A DNA stretch of 7,482 bases, taken from assembly GCA_003230635.1 (NCBI GenBank), contig QIFF01000294.1:1-7482 (forward strand), in the 5' to 3' direction. The translations under genes and the position numbers were made by a program. Positions 1 through 5,668 of this stretch are shown here, one piece after another (the first letter of the stretch is position 1; the number at the start of each line of letters is the position of its first letter). Source of the stretch: a bacterium (lineage in GTDB: Bacteria > SZUA-182). The notes beneath the pieces are model-generated. The model was given only the letters and a program-made list of their open reading frames with translations, had not been told where the DNA came from and made no database searches.

Positions 1-190
1 ACTGATCGGTGCCCAGCAAGTGCCGGGAACTGGGGGCCTCCAGCTTGACCTTCACATCAATCGCCGCCGGGTCATAGGGAGAAATCAGCGGGGCCAGGAT
101 TGAGACGGCGAACAAGACAATAACAATTGCCCCCCCGCCCAGCGCCAGGCGGTTACGCTTTAAATTTTGCCAGAAGAGCTTGAAGTTCAT
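1..190 (-). CDS. ABC transporter permease, DppC/OppC type (N-terminal part, runs off left edge)
   Basis: This is the first 63 codons of an inner-membrane permease of a peptide/nickel-type ABC importer. The product starts MNFKLFWQNLKRNRLALGGG. This is the usual short cytoplasmic leader of the OppC N-terminal domain, with the N-R-L-A-L-x-G element just before the first membrane helix (about residues 19-37, ending LAPLISPYDP). Residues 56-63 read RHLLGTDQ, matching the family's H-L-L-G-T-D signature ahead of the main permease domain. The ATG at 190 has a purine-rich AGAGG site a few bases upstream. The partner DppB-type permease is encoded on the same strand at 1209-2183, but about 1 kb of repeats and an HNH gene separates the two. 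Substrate cannot be told from this fragment. The rest of the gene lies outside the window. Confidence 0.9.
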   Translation of the reverse strand, partial: MNFKLFWQNLKRNRLALGGGAIVIVLFAVSILAPLISPYDPAAIDVKVKLEAPSSRHLLGTDQ

Positions 191-200
191 TTTTTTACCT

Positions 201-295
201 CTTCTCCCCTAAGGGGAGAAGATTGAGATGAGGGGGACTTTGTTTGCTTTGCCATTTTGCCCCTCACCCTACCCCTCTCCCCAGAGGGGAGAGGG
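201..295. repeat. BIME-like pair of palindromic units in inverted orientation
   Basis: Two hairpins stand head to head. The first has a 9-bp perfect stem (201-209 with 213-221, CTTCTCCCC / GGGGAGAAG, 3-nt loop). The second has a 10-bp perfect stem (273-282 with 286-295, CCCTCTCCCC / GGGGAGAGGG, loop AGA). The whole units are also inverted copies: 201-235 matches the reverse complement of 260-294 at 26 of 35 positions by hand count, including the G-rich tails near 231-235 and the C-rich head at 260-264. A pair of hairpin units facing each other across a short spacer is the architecture of REP/BIME intergenic elements. It lies just upstream of the DppC-type start. No T-run follows either stem, so it is not a classic intrinsic terminator. 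Confidence 0.8.
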
Positions 296-311
296 AACTT
301 TCTAAATTGAT

Positions 312-388
312 CTTTCGGCTTGTCTCAAGCCGAAAGCCTTGAGGGCTACGAACCCCTTACTGGTTTCGGCCTGGGGACAGGCCGAAAC
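312..388. repeat. Second pair of palindromes, TTTCGGC-type
   Basis: Two related hairpins lie 26 bp apart. The first (312-336) has an 11-bp perfect stem CTTTCGGCTTG / CAAGCCGAAAG around a TCT loop. The second (363-388) has an 11-bp perfect stem GTTTCGGCCTG / CAGGCCGAAAC around GGGA. The stems share the core TTTCGGCyTG, so they look like two copies of one repeat family, different from the C/T-rich palindromes at 201-295. The pair lies just past the stop codon of the leftward HNH gene (411-413). It could act as a transcript-end or mRNA-stabilising structure, but the T-run of an intrinsic terminator is lacking. Confidence 0.75.
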
Positions 389-410
389 ATCGAATTGAAA
401 AATATTTTTG

Positions 411-1100
411 CTATTTATCAAAAGCATTTCCTTTTCCTAAATTACATTTCTTACATTTTGTCTGAAGGTTGGCTGGTTCGGTTTCCCCACCTTGAGACCA
501 AGGGACTATGTGATCAACGTGCAATTCTACACCTGGTGTAGCAACTGGGCCCCTTCCACATGATTGACAGCGAAAACCATCTCTCAAGAAAATTGTAAAC
601 CGCAGCCTATCTGAAATATTCCTTTTTGTTCTTCTTTTATTTCCCTCTTTTTTAATGTTATCAGCTTGGATGTTTTCGGTTGCATCTTCTTGTATGTGTT
701 CATCTTTTTCGTCTATGTATTCAATGAACTTCTCTAAAGCTTTGCGCCACGATCCAAATCTTTTATCATATGTTCCCACTGAATATTTTGAAAATGGTTT
801 TTTGACCTCATCGTATTTTGGTTGCCTCCCCAATTGTACCCAAATATCTTCGATATTTTTAAACAACTCTTTTTCTGGGATATTGAGATCGGATCTGCTC
901 TTTTCTAAACCAACTTTTTCCAAAACCCTGAACCATGAACGAAAACGTCTCCTTAATGTTGTTGGATGATACTTTCCATACTGCTCATATTCGGCAATAG
1001 TAACGGTGTTTCTCCCCGTTTTCTTGGAGACAGCCAACACATCGTTTAACAGTTTCTCATCGGGAACGTTCCTATTATATGATTTAAGTGTAAATTTCAT
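411..1100 (-). CDS. HNH endonuclease with two homing-endonuclease-associated repeats
   Basis: A 229-residue product with no visible membrane segment or signal peptide. The C-terminus (about 160-225) is a complete HNH nuclease with zinc cysteines CQSC (178-181) and CKKC (216-219), core HVDHIVP (194-200), and N211 in ANLQTKC. The N-terminal half holds two similar helical units (about 17-64 and 79-126), each ending in a basic/aromatic stretch (RFRSWFRVLEKVG; RFGSWRKALEKF). These resemble the homing endonuclease associated repeat family, presumed DNA-binding. A charged linker (130-160) joins the halves. The ATG at 1100 is preferred because AGGAG lies 8 nt upstream (complement of 1109-1113). The frame stays open to a TTG at 1160, but that part runs through a dispersed-type repeat. 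The gene is AT-rich: 22 G/C in 661-720, against 37 in 1501-1560 of the adjacent permease. No intron or intein is visible, so it looks free-standing. Family assignment is secure. Mobility, and its target if any, are inference. Confidence 0.93.
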   Translation of the reverse strand: MKFTLKSYNRNVPDEKLLNDVLAVSKKTGRNTVTIAEYEQYGKYHPTTLRRRFRSWFRVLEKVGLEKSRSDLNIPEKELFKNIEDIWVQLGRQPKYDEVKKPFSKYSVGTYDKRFGSWRKALEKFIEYIDEKDEHIQEDATENIQADNIKKEGNKRRTKRNISDRLRFTIFLRDGFRCQSCGRGPVATPGVELHVDHIVPWSQGGETEPANLQTKCKKCNLGKGNAFDK

Positions 1101-1128
1101 TTTTAATTCTCCTGGGGAATCAACAAGC

Positions 1129-1213
1129 CGTAGGTTGGGTTGAGGAACGAAACCCAACAATTATAAGCGGTTGTCTGTTTTGTTGGGTTTCATTTCATTC
1201 AACCCAACCTACG
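1129..1213. repeat. MITE-like long inverted repeat (TAGGTTGGGTT type)
   Basis: The left arm (1129-1159) and right arm (1181-1213) are near-perfect inverted copies. Both begin CGTAGGTTGGGTTGA reading inward and end GAAACCCAACA, with a small mismatch/indel patch between. The 21-bp spacer is AT-rich. An element of about 85 bp that is mostly terminal inverted repeat and has no coding frame of its own is MITE-like. Arms of this type (GTAGGTTGGGTT...AAACCCAACA) are familiar to me as dispersed repeats in several bacterial genomes, which is recollection and not shown by this window. The TAG stop of the leftward permease gene (1209-1211) lies inside the right arm. No clear target-site duplication is visible in the flanks. 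A TATAAT hexamer lies on the minus strand in the spacer region (1160-1165), upstream of the HNH gene, but no convincing -35 accompanies it. Confidence 0.82.
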
Positions 1214-2183
1214 AATACTTAATCCGCGGATCAGCCAAGGAATAAGACAAGTCGGCCAATAAATTCCCCACCAGGGTCAGTACCGCTCCGATTACCAGGA
1301 TTCCCATGATTACCGGGTAGTCCCGCGACATGACGCTTTGATAGAATAACTGCCCCATGCCGGGGATGGCGAAGATGGTTTCAAAAATTACGCTGCCTCC
1401 GATCAGGGCAGGCAGGGAAAAGCCCAAAATGGTAATCACCGGCAACAGGGCGTTGCGCAGGGCGTGCTTATAAATGACCACCCGCTCGCTCAGGCCCTTG
1501 GCGCGGGCGGTGGTGATGTAGTCCTGGCGGATTACCTCCAGCATATTGGCGCGGGTATAGCGGGACAGCCCCGCCAGGCCGGCAAAGCCCGAGATAAAGA
1601 CCGGCAAAATCAAGTGCTTGATTTTGTCCCAGATTTGAGCACCGAAGGAAAGATATTCGTAATTGAGCGAGCGCAGGCCGGAAATGGGCAGCCAGCCCAA
1701 CTGAACGCCGAACAAAATCATCAACAGCAGGGCCAGCCAAAAGCCGGGGGTGGCAAAGCCGATGAAAACCAGAACCGTGCTGATTTTGTCAAAGAGGGAA
1801 TACTGTTTAGTGGCTGAGAGCACCCCGATGGGAATAGCTACCCCCAGAATCAGCAGCAGGGAAAGCAGGTTGATTTGTATGGTGATGCCGATGCGCTCGC
1901 TGATTTTATCCCAGACCGGGCGCCCGTCCGGGGAAAAGGAATAACCGAAATCCAGTTTCAGCAGACGCTTCAGCCAGTCCCAGTATTGCACAGGCAGGGG
2001 TTTGTCCAGGCCGTACAACTGGCGCAGGCGCTGTTTGGCCTGGAGTGATACTTTGGGGTTAAGCTCTATCTGCAAATCGGTAGGCTCACCCGGCGCCAGG
2101 TGAATGACGGTAAAGGAAATCAGGGTAATGCCAATTAATAAAGGAAAGGAAAGCAAAAGCCGTTTAAGGACATATTTCAGCAA
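1209..2183 (-). CDS. ABC transporter permease, DppB/OppB type
   Basis: A 324-residue inner-membrane permease of the peptide/opine/nickel uptake class of ABC importers. It starts [20 protein letters not shown], the family's basic leader plus first helix (about 8-28), followed by HLAPGEP. An external region (about 30-100) includes [20 protein letters not shown] and DFGYSF. Further helices lie near 102-124, 135-165, 190-207, 245-270 and 290-313. The ATPase-contact EAA loop is clear at 222-241 ([20 protein letters not shown]). The end ADPRIKYS is typical of the family. The start is TTG at 2183, with AGGAG 7 nt upstream (complement of 2191-2195). The ATG nearby at 2188 (minus strand) is out of frame. 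It begins 4 nt after the fumarase beta stop, so the two are probably co-transcribed. The stop codon lies inside the inverted repeat at 1129-1213. Substrate is unknown, and no binding-protein or ATPase gene is in the window. Confidence 0.95.
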   Translation of the reverse strand: MLKYVLKRLLLSFPLLIGITLISFTVIHLAPGEPTDLQIELNPKVSLQAKQRLRQLYGLDKPLPVQYWDWLKRLLKLDFGYSFSPDGRPVWDKISERIGITIQINLLSLLLILGVAIPIGVLSATKQYSLFDKISTVLVFIGFATPGFWLALLLMILFGVQLGWLPISGLRSLNYEYLSFGAQIWDKIKHLILPVFISGFAGLAGLSRYTRANMLEVIRQDYITTARAKGLSERVVIYKHALRNALLPVITILGFSLPALIGGSVIFETIFAIPGMGQLFYQSVMSRDYPVIMGILVIGAVLTLVGNLLADLSYSLADPRIKYS

Positions 2184-2187
2184 GTCA

Positions 2188-2763
2188 TCACTCCTGCAGC
2201 CGTTGCTTTTCTGCTTGACTTCTGCGCTGGATTTCTTGGTACAAATTTCCGCCCTGGCTGTCCATAGTGACCAGAACGGGGAAATCTTTGACCTCCACCA
2301 CCCACATAGCCTCAGGAATACCGAACTCTTCCAATTTATAAACCCCCTTGACCCGCACTACCCGCTGGGCCAACAGAGCGGCGCAGCCCCCTGGGGCCTG
2401 ACAATAAATACTTCCGAACTCCCGGCAGGCGGCTTGCGTGTCCGCCCCCATACCCCCCTTGCCGATTATACCCTGCAAGCGGTAGCGCTCAATCAGGGTG
2501 GGGGTATAAGTCTCCATGCGCATACTGGTGGTAGGCCCGGCGGCCACCCACTCCCATTGCCCCTCCTGCTGTCTGGCAATCGGGCCGCAGTGATAGATAA
2601 ATGCTCCCTTCAGCAATTCCCTGAATTCGGGGGGGTCTGCCTGGTGTAGATACTGATGGGCGCTGTCGCGGGCGGTAATCAGGGTGCCGCTCAAGCTCAA
2701 CCAATCTCCCACCCGCAGCCGGCGGATTTTGGCTTCGGAGAGGGGCAATTGCAACTCATTCAT
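2188..2763 (-). CDS. Class I fumarate hydratase (or tartrate dehydratase-type hydro-lyase), beta subunit
   Basis: A 191-residue cytoplasmic subunit equivalent to the C-terminal domain of one-chain class I fumarases. With the alpha subunit it would interconvert fumarate and L-malate using an oxygen-sensitive [4Fe-4S] cluster. Family landmarks occur in order: [20 protein letters not shown] (17-36), HCGP (58-61), GPTTSMRM (76-83), the GKGGM loop (101-105), PGGCAALLA (124-132) and [20 protein letters not shown] (150-169), followed by GGNLY. The ATG at 2763 has GGAGGAA 7 nt upstream and overlaps the end of the alpha gene by 8 nt, which favours coupled translation. The frame is open further upstream (to 2835), but that part is only the alpha gene read in another frame. 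L-tartrate dehydratase is the main alternative. Fumarase is the more common function, and the sequence alone does not settle it. Confidence 0.94.
   Translation of the reverse strand: MNELQLPLSEAKIRRLRVGDWLSLSGTLITARDSAHQYLHQADPPEFRELLKGAFIYHCGPIARQQEGQWEWVAAGPTTSMRMETYTPTLIERYRLQGIIGKGGMGADTQAACREFGSIYCQAPGGCAALLAQRVVRVKGVYKLEEFGIPEAMWVVEVKDFPVLVTMDSQGGNLYQEIQRRSQAEKQRLQE
2191..2195 (-). promoter_or_regulatory. Ribosome binding site deciding the TTG start of the permease gene
   Basis: On the minus strand this reads AGGAG, followed by 7 nt and TTG at 2183-2181. It lies inside the last codons of the fumarase beta gene, so translation of the permease is probably coupled to the gene before it. 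No ATG in the correct frame lies near enough to compete. Confidence 0.7.
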
Positions 2764-3616
2764 AAAATAGTTCCTCCCCCCTGATGCGTAGGGTGTGGCG
2801 GCGGCAGGCCCAACACATATAAGAGATAGAAACAAAGTAGGAGGCGGGCAGGCGATGCAGATAGGCCATCTTTACCCCCAGAACCGTGGTCTTGCCCCCC
2901 AGCCCCAGGGGGCCGATCCCCAGTTGGTTGAGCTGCCGGTGCAGGCGTTCTTCCCACTCGGCCAGCAGCGGCTCCGGGTTGGTGTCGGACAGGGGGCGCA
3001 GGAGTTGTTTTTTGGCCAGAAAAAGCGAGCCAGCCCGGTCTCCCCCTACCCCCACGCCCACAATCCCCGGGGGACAGCCCTGCCCCTGAGCCCTAACCAC
3101 TGCCTCGCAGACGCAGCGGGCTACTCCGTCCATGTTGCGCTCGGCCCCAAGCTGCAAAAAGGGAAGGCTGAACTGGGTGCTGACATTTTCACACCCTCCC
3201 CCCTTAAGTAACAACTCCAGCTTGACCTCATCCTGCTCCCAGTGGTCTAAATAAAAGGCGGGGTGACCATCCCCATTGCCGTCGCCTGAATTGTGGCCGT
3301 GCAGGGGGTGAACCGCATTGGGGCGCAGGTAGTGACGCTTTACCCCCCGGCGTACCGCCTCCCGGATGGCCTGCTCCCAGGGGCGATGGTCATGGCCATA
3401 GGGCAACTGTAAATAAAAATGCAGGCTGCCGGTATCCTGGCAGAGCGGCAGGCTGTTCTGGCGGGCCAGGCGCACATTTTCCAGAATCTGGCTCAGGCTG
3501 AGCGCAGCGATAGAACCCGGCTCTTCGGTTTTTTGGGCAACTTGCAGGACCTGCTCTACATCCGCCGGCAGATCAGTAGAGGTCAAGCGCAGCAATTCCA
3601 AGATGGCGTCAAGCAT
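2756..3616 (-). CDS. Class I fumarate hydratase (or tartrate dehydratase-type hydro-lyase), alpha subunit
   Basis: A 286-residue iron-sulfur subunit. Three cysteines sit in the family's cluster-binding contexts: C59 in LPLCQDTGS, C142 in KGGGCEN and C181 in GQGCPPGIVG. Other landmarks are RPNAVHP (98-104), VGVGVGGDRAG (187-196), GPLGLGGKTTVLGVKMA (235-251) and the closing SYMCWACRRHTLRI (265-278). Length is normal for the free-standing alpha subunit, and no key residue appears to be missing. The ATG at 3616 has AAGGA 9-10 nt upstream. It is the first gene of the leftward operon, 280 bp from the divergent mrp operon. The product would act in the TCA cycle, or in its reductive or fermentative branches between malate and fumarate. 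The substrate could instead be tartrate. Confidence 0.95.
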   Translation of the reverse strand: MLDAILELLRLTSTDLPADVEQVLQVAQKTEEPGSIAALSLSQILENVRLARQNSLPLCQDTGSLHFYLQLPYGHDHRPWEQAIREAVRRGVKRHYLRPNAVHPLHGHNSGDGNGDGHPAFYLDHWEQDEVKLELLLKGGGCENVSTQFSLPFLQLGAERNMDGVARCVCEAVVRAQGQGCPPGIVGVGVGGDRAGSLFLAKKQLLRPLSDTNPEPLLAEWEERLHRQLNQLGIGPLGLGGKTTVLGVKMAYLHRLPASYFVSISYMCWACRRHTLRIRGEELFYE

Positions 3617-3655
3617 AAAACCTTGTCCTTTTGGGCAGTATTTTCTGGGTACATA

Positions 3656-3684
3656 ATATTAGCATATAAACCTAAGCCGGACAA
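3656..3684 (-). promoter_or_regulatory. Probable promoter of the fumarase-permease operon
   Basis: On the minus strand, a -35 TTGTCC (3679-3684) and a -10 TAATAT (3656-3661) are separated by exactly 17 bp. Each hexamer matches the sigma70 consensus at 4 of 6 positions. A TG one base before the -10 (TGCTAATAT) gives an extended -10, which would compensate. A start near 3649 would leave a leader of about 30 nt before the ATG at 3616. Confidence 0.5.
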
Positions 3685-3749
3685 GTTTTCTATATTATCT
3701 GCGCTTAAAAATAGCTGAGGAAACTTTTTAATAAAAAAGACAGCCTTAG

Positions 3750-3767
3750 AGTTGACATAAATCAACT
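3750..3767. promoter_or_regulatory. Inverted repeat overlapping the -35: possible operator
   Basis: AGTTGA and TCAACT form perfect 6-bp half-sites separated by CATAAA, with centres about 12 bp apart. The repeat covers the whole -35 hexamer of the mrp promoter, where a bound repressor would block RNA polymerase. No regulator gene lies in the window. The half-sites are short, so chance is possible. Confidence 0.4.
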
Positions 3768-3780
3768 TTGGGGCTATAAT
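3752..3780 (+). promoter_or_regulatory. Consensus sigma70-type promoter of the mrp operon
   Basis: A perfect TTGACA (3752-3757), a 17-bp spacer and a perfect TATAAT (3775-3780). The expected start is near 3787, giving a leader of about 110 nt before mrpE. No other comparably good promoter was seen inside the operon, so this probably drives all its genes. Confidence 0.8.
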
Positions 3781-3794
3781 GCCCTATTCTGGAA

Positions 3795-3808
3795 GCTATC
3801 AGGATAGC
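3795..3808. promoter_or_regulatory. Short palindrome just downstream of the mrp transcription start
   Basis: GCTATC and GATAGC are perfect 6-bp arms around AG, starting about 8 nt after the predicted start. It could be a second operator half or a 5'-end RNA hairpin, though a 2-nt loop makes RNA folding tight. Nothing known was recognised in the rest of the leader (3809-3881). Confidence 0.3.
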
Positions 3809-3896
3809 GGCCAGTCGCCCTTAGAAAGCGTTGAGGCTTTTAAAATTAAAGGGTTAATTATAGTTAGTCAAAAAGGACGTTGGAGGTGCTGGCTCC

Positions 3897-4460
3897 ATGA
3901 ACCCCTCAGTTAAAAAGAAGTCTGAGGCAGGTAAGGGTAGTGAACTAATTATCTCACTGCTCCTACTCTTGCTCTTTTGGCTTGTCCTCTCCCTGCCCCA
4001 TGAGATTTTTACCCCCCACGGCCTTAGCAGCTTGCTGCAACATTTGCTGGTCGGTATCCCGCTGGCCTTTCTGGTTACCCGCCTAAGCCGGCAACCCATC
4101 TTCAGCCATGCCGAAATAAAAGCTCATAGCCTGCCCAGCATCTTTCGCTTGATAATCTATTTCTTTTATTTAATCTGGCAAATTTTAGTTGCCGGCGTAG
4201 ATGTAGCCCTGCGGGTCATGCGCCCCAAACTTGATATCTCCCCTGGGATTATTAAAGTCCGCACCCCCTTGCGGGACGATTTGTCTGTTACCCTCAATGC
4301 CAATTCCATTACCCTCACCCCGGGCACCATTACCATAGATGTAGAACAGGATGAGGAAGGCAGCACCTTTTGGGTACACTGCATAAGCCAAGAAGGGGTA
4401 AAGGATATCAGAGAGAATAAAGGGTTTGTGGATAAGATTCTCAACATTTACAGAAAGTAA
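3897..4460 (+). CDS. mrpE: Na+/H+ antiporter subunit E (MrpE/MnhE; MbhA-equivalent)
   Basis: A 187-residue membrane subunit of the Mrp multisubunit cation/proton antiporter family. A charged N-terminus (KKKSEAGKGSE) precedes a leucine-rich helix (about 17-34), then a second (45-62) and a third (82-103). The C-terminal half is a soluble domain with the family hallmark NSITLTPGTITIDV (136-149). The ATG at 3897 has GGAGGT 9 nt upstream and is the first gene after the consensus promoter. MrpF begins 5 nt after its stop. MrpE is needed for assembly and activity of the complex in known systems but does not itself look like an ion channel. Confidence 0.95.
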   Translation: MNPSVKKKSEAGKGSELIISLLLLLLFWLVLSLPHEIFTPHGLSSLLQHLLVGIPLAFLVTRLSRQPIFSHAEIKAHSLPSIFRLIIYFFYLIWQILVAGVDVALRVMRPKLDISPGIIKVRTPLRDDLSVTLNANSITLTPGTITIDVEQDEEGSTFWVHCISQEGVKDIRENKGFVDKILNIYRK

Positions 4461-4465
4461 TACTA

Positions 4466-4735
4466 ATGGATTTCATCCTGGCGAGCAAAATCGTTCTGGC
4501 AATTCTTTCCCTGACGATTTTCTTTTGTCTATACCGGGCAATCGTGGGGCCTACCATTCCCGACCGGATTATTGGAATTAACGTAATCGGCACCAAGGTA
4601 GTGGTGATGTTTGCCCTGGTGGCGGTAATTTTTAAAGAAGCCTTCTTTTTTGACCTGGCTTTGATTTATGCCTTCTTGTTGTACGTTACCACCCTGGCCT
4701 TTATAAGGTATCTGGGTGCGGGGAAATTGGACTGA
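4466..4735 (+). CDS. mrpF: Na+/H+ antiporter subunit F (MrpF/MnhF; MbhB-equivalent)
   Basis: An 89-residue protein with three membrane helices (about 5-23, 38-57 and 62-80). The family motif RAIVGPTIPDRIIGINVIG (24-42) is intact, including the acidic/basic pair D33-R34, as is FDLALIYAFLLY (62-73). The upstream Shine-Dalgarno match is weak, so translation is probably coupled to mrpE, which ends 5 nt before. The last base of its stop codon is the first base of the mrpG ATG (TGATG). Confidence 0.95.
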   Translation: MDFILASKIVLAILSLTIFFCLYRAIVGPTIPDRIIGINVIGTKVVVMFALVAVIFKEAFFFDLALIYAFLLYVTTLAFIRYLGAGKLD

Positions 4736-5064
4736 TGAATACTTTGCTGCGCCTGCTGGGGGTAATTTCAATCTTTGCCGGGGCTTTCTTTTTCATTGCC
4801 GCTACGGTGGGAGTGATTCGTATGCCTGACCCTTACAATCGGGGGCATGTGGCCGGCAAGGGAGACAGCCCGGGATTTATTCTTTGTTTATTGGGTATTT
4901 GGTTTTACTGGCTGACCATCAGTCCAGCCGAAAGCCTGAAGATATTGGTGATTATCATATTCATGCTCTTCGCCAACCCGATTGCCATACATTCCATCCT
5001 GCGCCTTTGCTTCCGGCAAAAGGTAGAGATGTATCCCGGCACCACGATTGAAGAGGAAGACTAA
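4735..5064 (+). CDS. mrpG: Na+/H+ antiporter subunit G (MrpG/MnhG; MbhC-equivalent)
   Basis: A 109-residue protein with three membrane helices (about 5-27, 46-62 and 68-88). The signature VGVIRMPDPYNRGHVAGKGD (25-44) corresponds to the usual I-R-M-P-D-x-Y-x-R-x-H-A motif, and NPIAIHSILR (81-90) fits the family's conserved N-P-x-x-x-H region. The acidic tail is TTIEEED. The start overlaps the mrpF stop by one base. The next gene begins 2 nt after its stop. Confidence 0.95.
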   Translation: MNTLLRLLGVISIFAGAFFFIAATVGVIRMPDPYNRGHVAGKGDSPGFILCLLGIWFYWLTISPAESLKILVIIIFMLFANPIAIHSILRLCFRQKVEMYPGTTIEEED

Positions 5065-5066
5065 AA

Positions 5067-5318
5067 ATGGAAATCCTCACTTTAGCCCATATAATCATCT
5101 TGTTTTTCCTGATTGCCACCGCCATAGCTGCGGTAATGGCCAAAGATCTGCTGACTGCAGTGATTATTTATAGCGCTTACAGCTTTACTATTGCCCTTAC
5201 CTATCTGATTTTGCGGGCTGATGATGTGGCTATGACCGAGGCGGCGGTAGGAGCGGGAGTGACCACCATTTTGTTTGTGGCCGCCTTGTGTAAGACGGAA
5301 AGGAAGGAAAGGGAATGA
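5067..5318 (+). CDS. MbhD-like subunit (detached part of the MrpA C-terminal region)
   Basis: An 83-residue hydrophobic protein with three predicted helices (about 4-24, 27-49 and 58-76). The motif DVAMTEAAVGAGVTTILF (53-70) is the hallmark of the MbhD/DUF4040 domain, which is fused within the C-terminal part of MrpA in canonical seven-gene mrp operons. Here it is a separate gene, as in Thermococcales mbh and mbs clusters. The ATG at 5067 has GAGGA about 9 nt upstream, inside the end of mrpG. The stop overlaps the next ATG by 4 nt (ATGA). Confidence 0.9.
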   Translation: MEILTLAHIIILFFLIATAIAAVMAKDLLTAVIIYSAYSFTIALTYLILRADDVAMTEAAVGAGVTTILFVAALCKTERKERE

Positions 5319-5668
5319 AACAAACCGTAGGGGTAATCTTTTTTGCCCTCTTTACCATTTGCATGATTGTGGTGGTCTTACACCTTTTTCCGGTAGGAGA
5401 CCCACGCTTGCCCGGCTATGCGGATTTTGTTTCCCCGCATATGCCCACTGAGGAAGTGCCCCGCCAGGCGGATTCGGTAGCCCTGCGTTATAACCGGCAG
5501 ACAGCCTTTGATGTGGGGGCCTCCAGCGTAGTGTGTGCAACAATTTTGGATTACCGCGGCTATGATACCCTTTATGAAACCGCCGTGCTCTTCACCGCCG
5601 CGGTAGCGGTGCTCTCGGTGATTGGGATTGAAAAAAAAGATCATCCCAAGGATGGGGACAATGCTTAA
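5315..5668 (+). CDS. MbhE-like subunit (detached extreme C-terminus of MrpA)
   Basis: A 117-residue protein with two membrane helices (about 4-25 and 87-104) around an external loop (28-62). YNRQTAFDVGASSVVCATIL (59-78) followed by DYRGYDTLYETAVLFTAAVA (79-98) matches the C-terminal MrpA/MbhE pattern, usually written V-T-A-I-L-x-D-F-R-G-x-D-T-L-x-E-x-x-V-L-F. The RBS is a strong purine run (GGAAGGAAAGGG) just upstream of the ATG. It overlaps the gene before by 4 nt and mrpB by 8 nt. Some annotation pipelines call this MnhB-like, but the true MnhB follows at 5661. Confidence 0.85.
   Translation: MKQTVGVIFFALFTICMIVVVLHLFPVGDPRLPGYADFVSPHMPTEEVPRQADSVALRYNRQTAFDVGASSVVCATILDYRGYDTLYETAVLFTAAVAVLSVIGIEKKDHPKDGDNA

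Noticed and set aside
320..541. Open rightward frame of 73 codons
   Set aside because: It begins within the palindromes at 312-388 and then runs antisense to the end of the HNH gene. There is no family resemblance and no Shine-Dalgarno site.
655..969. Open rightward frame of 104 codons
   Set aside because: It lies wholly antisense to the HNH gene, whose own frame shows intact catalytic and zinc motifs.
411..1100. Group I intron or intein hosting the HNH protein
   Set aside because: No split host gene flanks it: the permeases on either side are complete at the facing ends, and no intein splice motifs occur in the product.
1101..1160. Upstream TTG start at 1160 for the HNH gene
   Set aside because: The added 20 residues are translated from the dispersed-type inverted repeat, while the ATG at 1100 has a clear AGGAG 8 nt upstream.
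1160..1165. TATAAT on the minus strand as an HNH promoter
   Set aside because: The -10 match is exact, but the hexamer 17 bp upstream reads ACCCAA and no better -35 is near. Not listed as a promoter.
2104..2649. Open rightward frame of 181 codons
   Set aside because: Antisense to the fumarase beta gene and the permease start. Both sense products have full family motifs.
2795..3211. Open rightward frame of 138 codons
   Set aside because: Antisense to the fumarase alpha gene. It is open only because of that gene's codon use.
3825..3840. Possible terminator or attenuator in the mrp leader (AAAGC / GCTTT)
   Set aside because: The stem is only 5 bp with a 6-nt loop, and the T-run is short and broken by A residues. 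Too weak to call.
5622..5660. Earlier starts for mrpB (TTG at 5622, ATG at 5652)
   Set aside because: The extension repeats the end of the MbhE-like gene in another frame and is not family-like. The ATG at 5661 has AAGGA at proper spacing.
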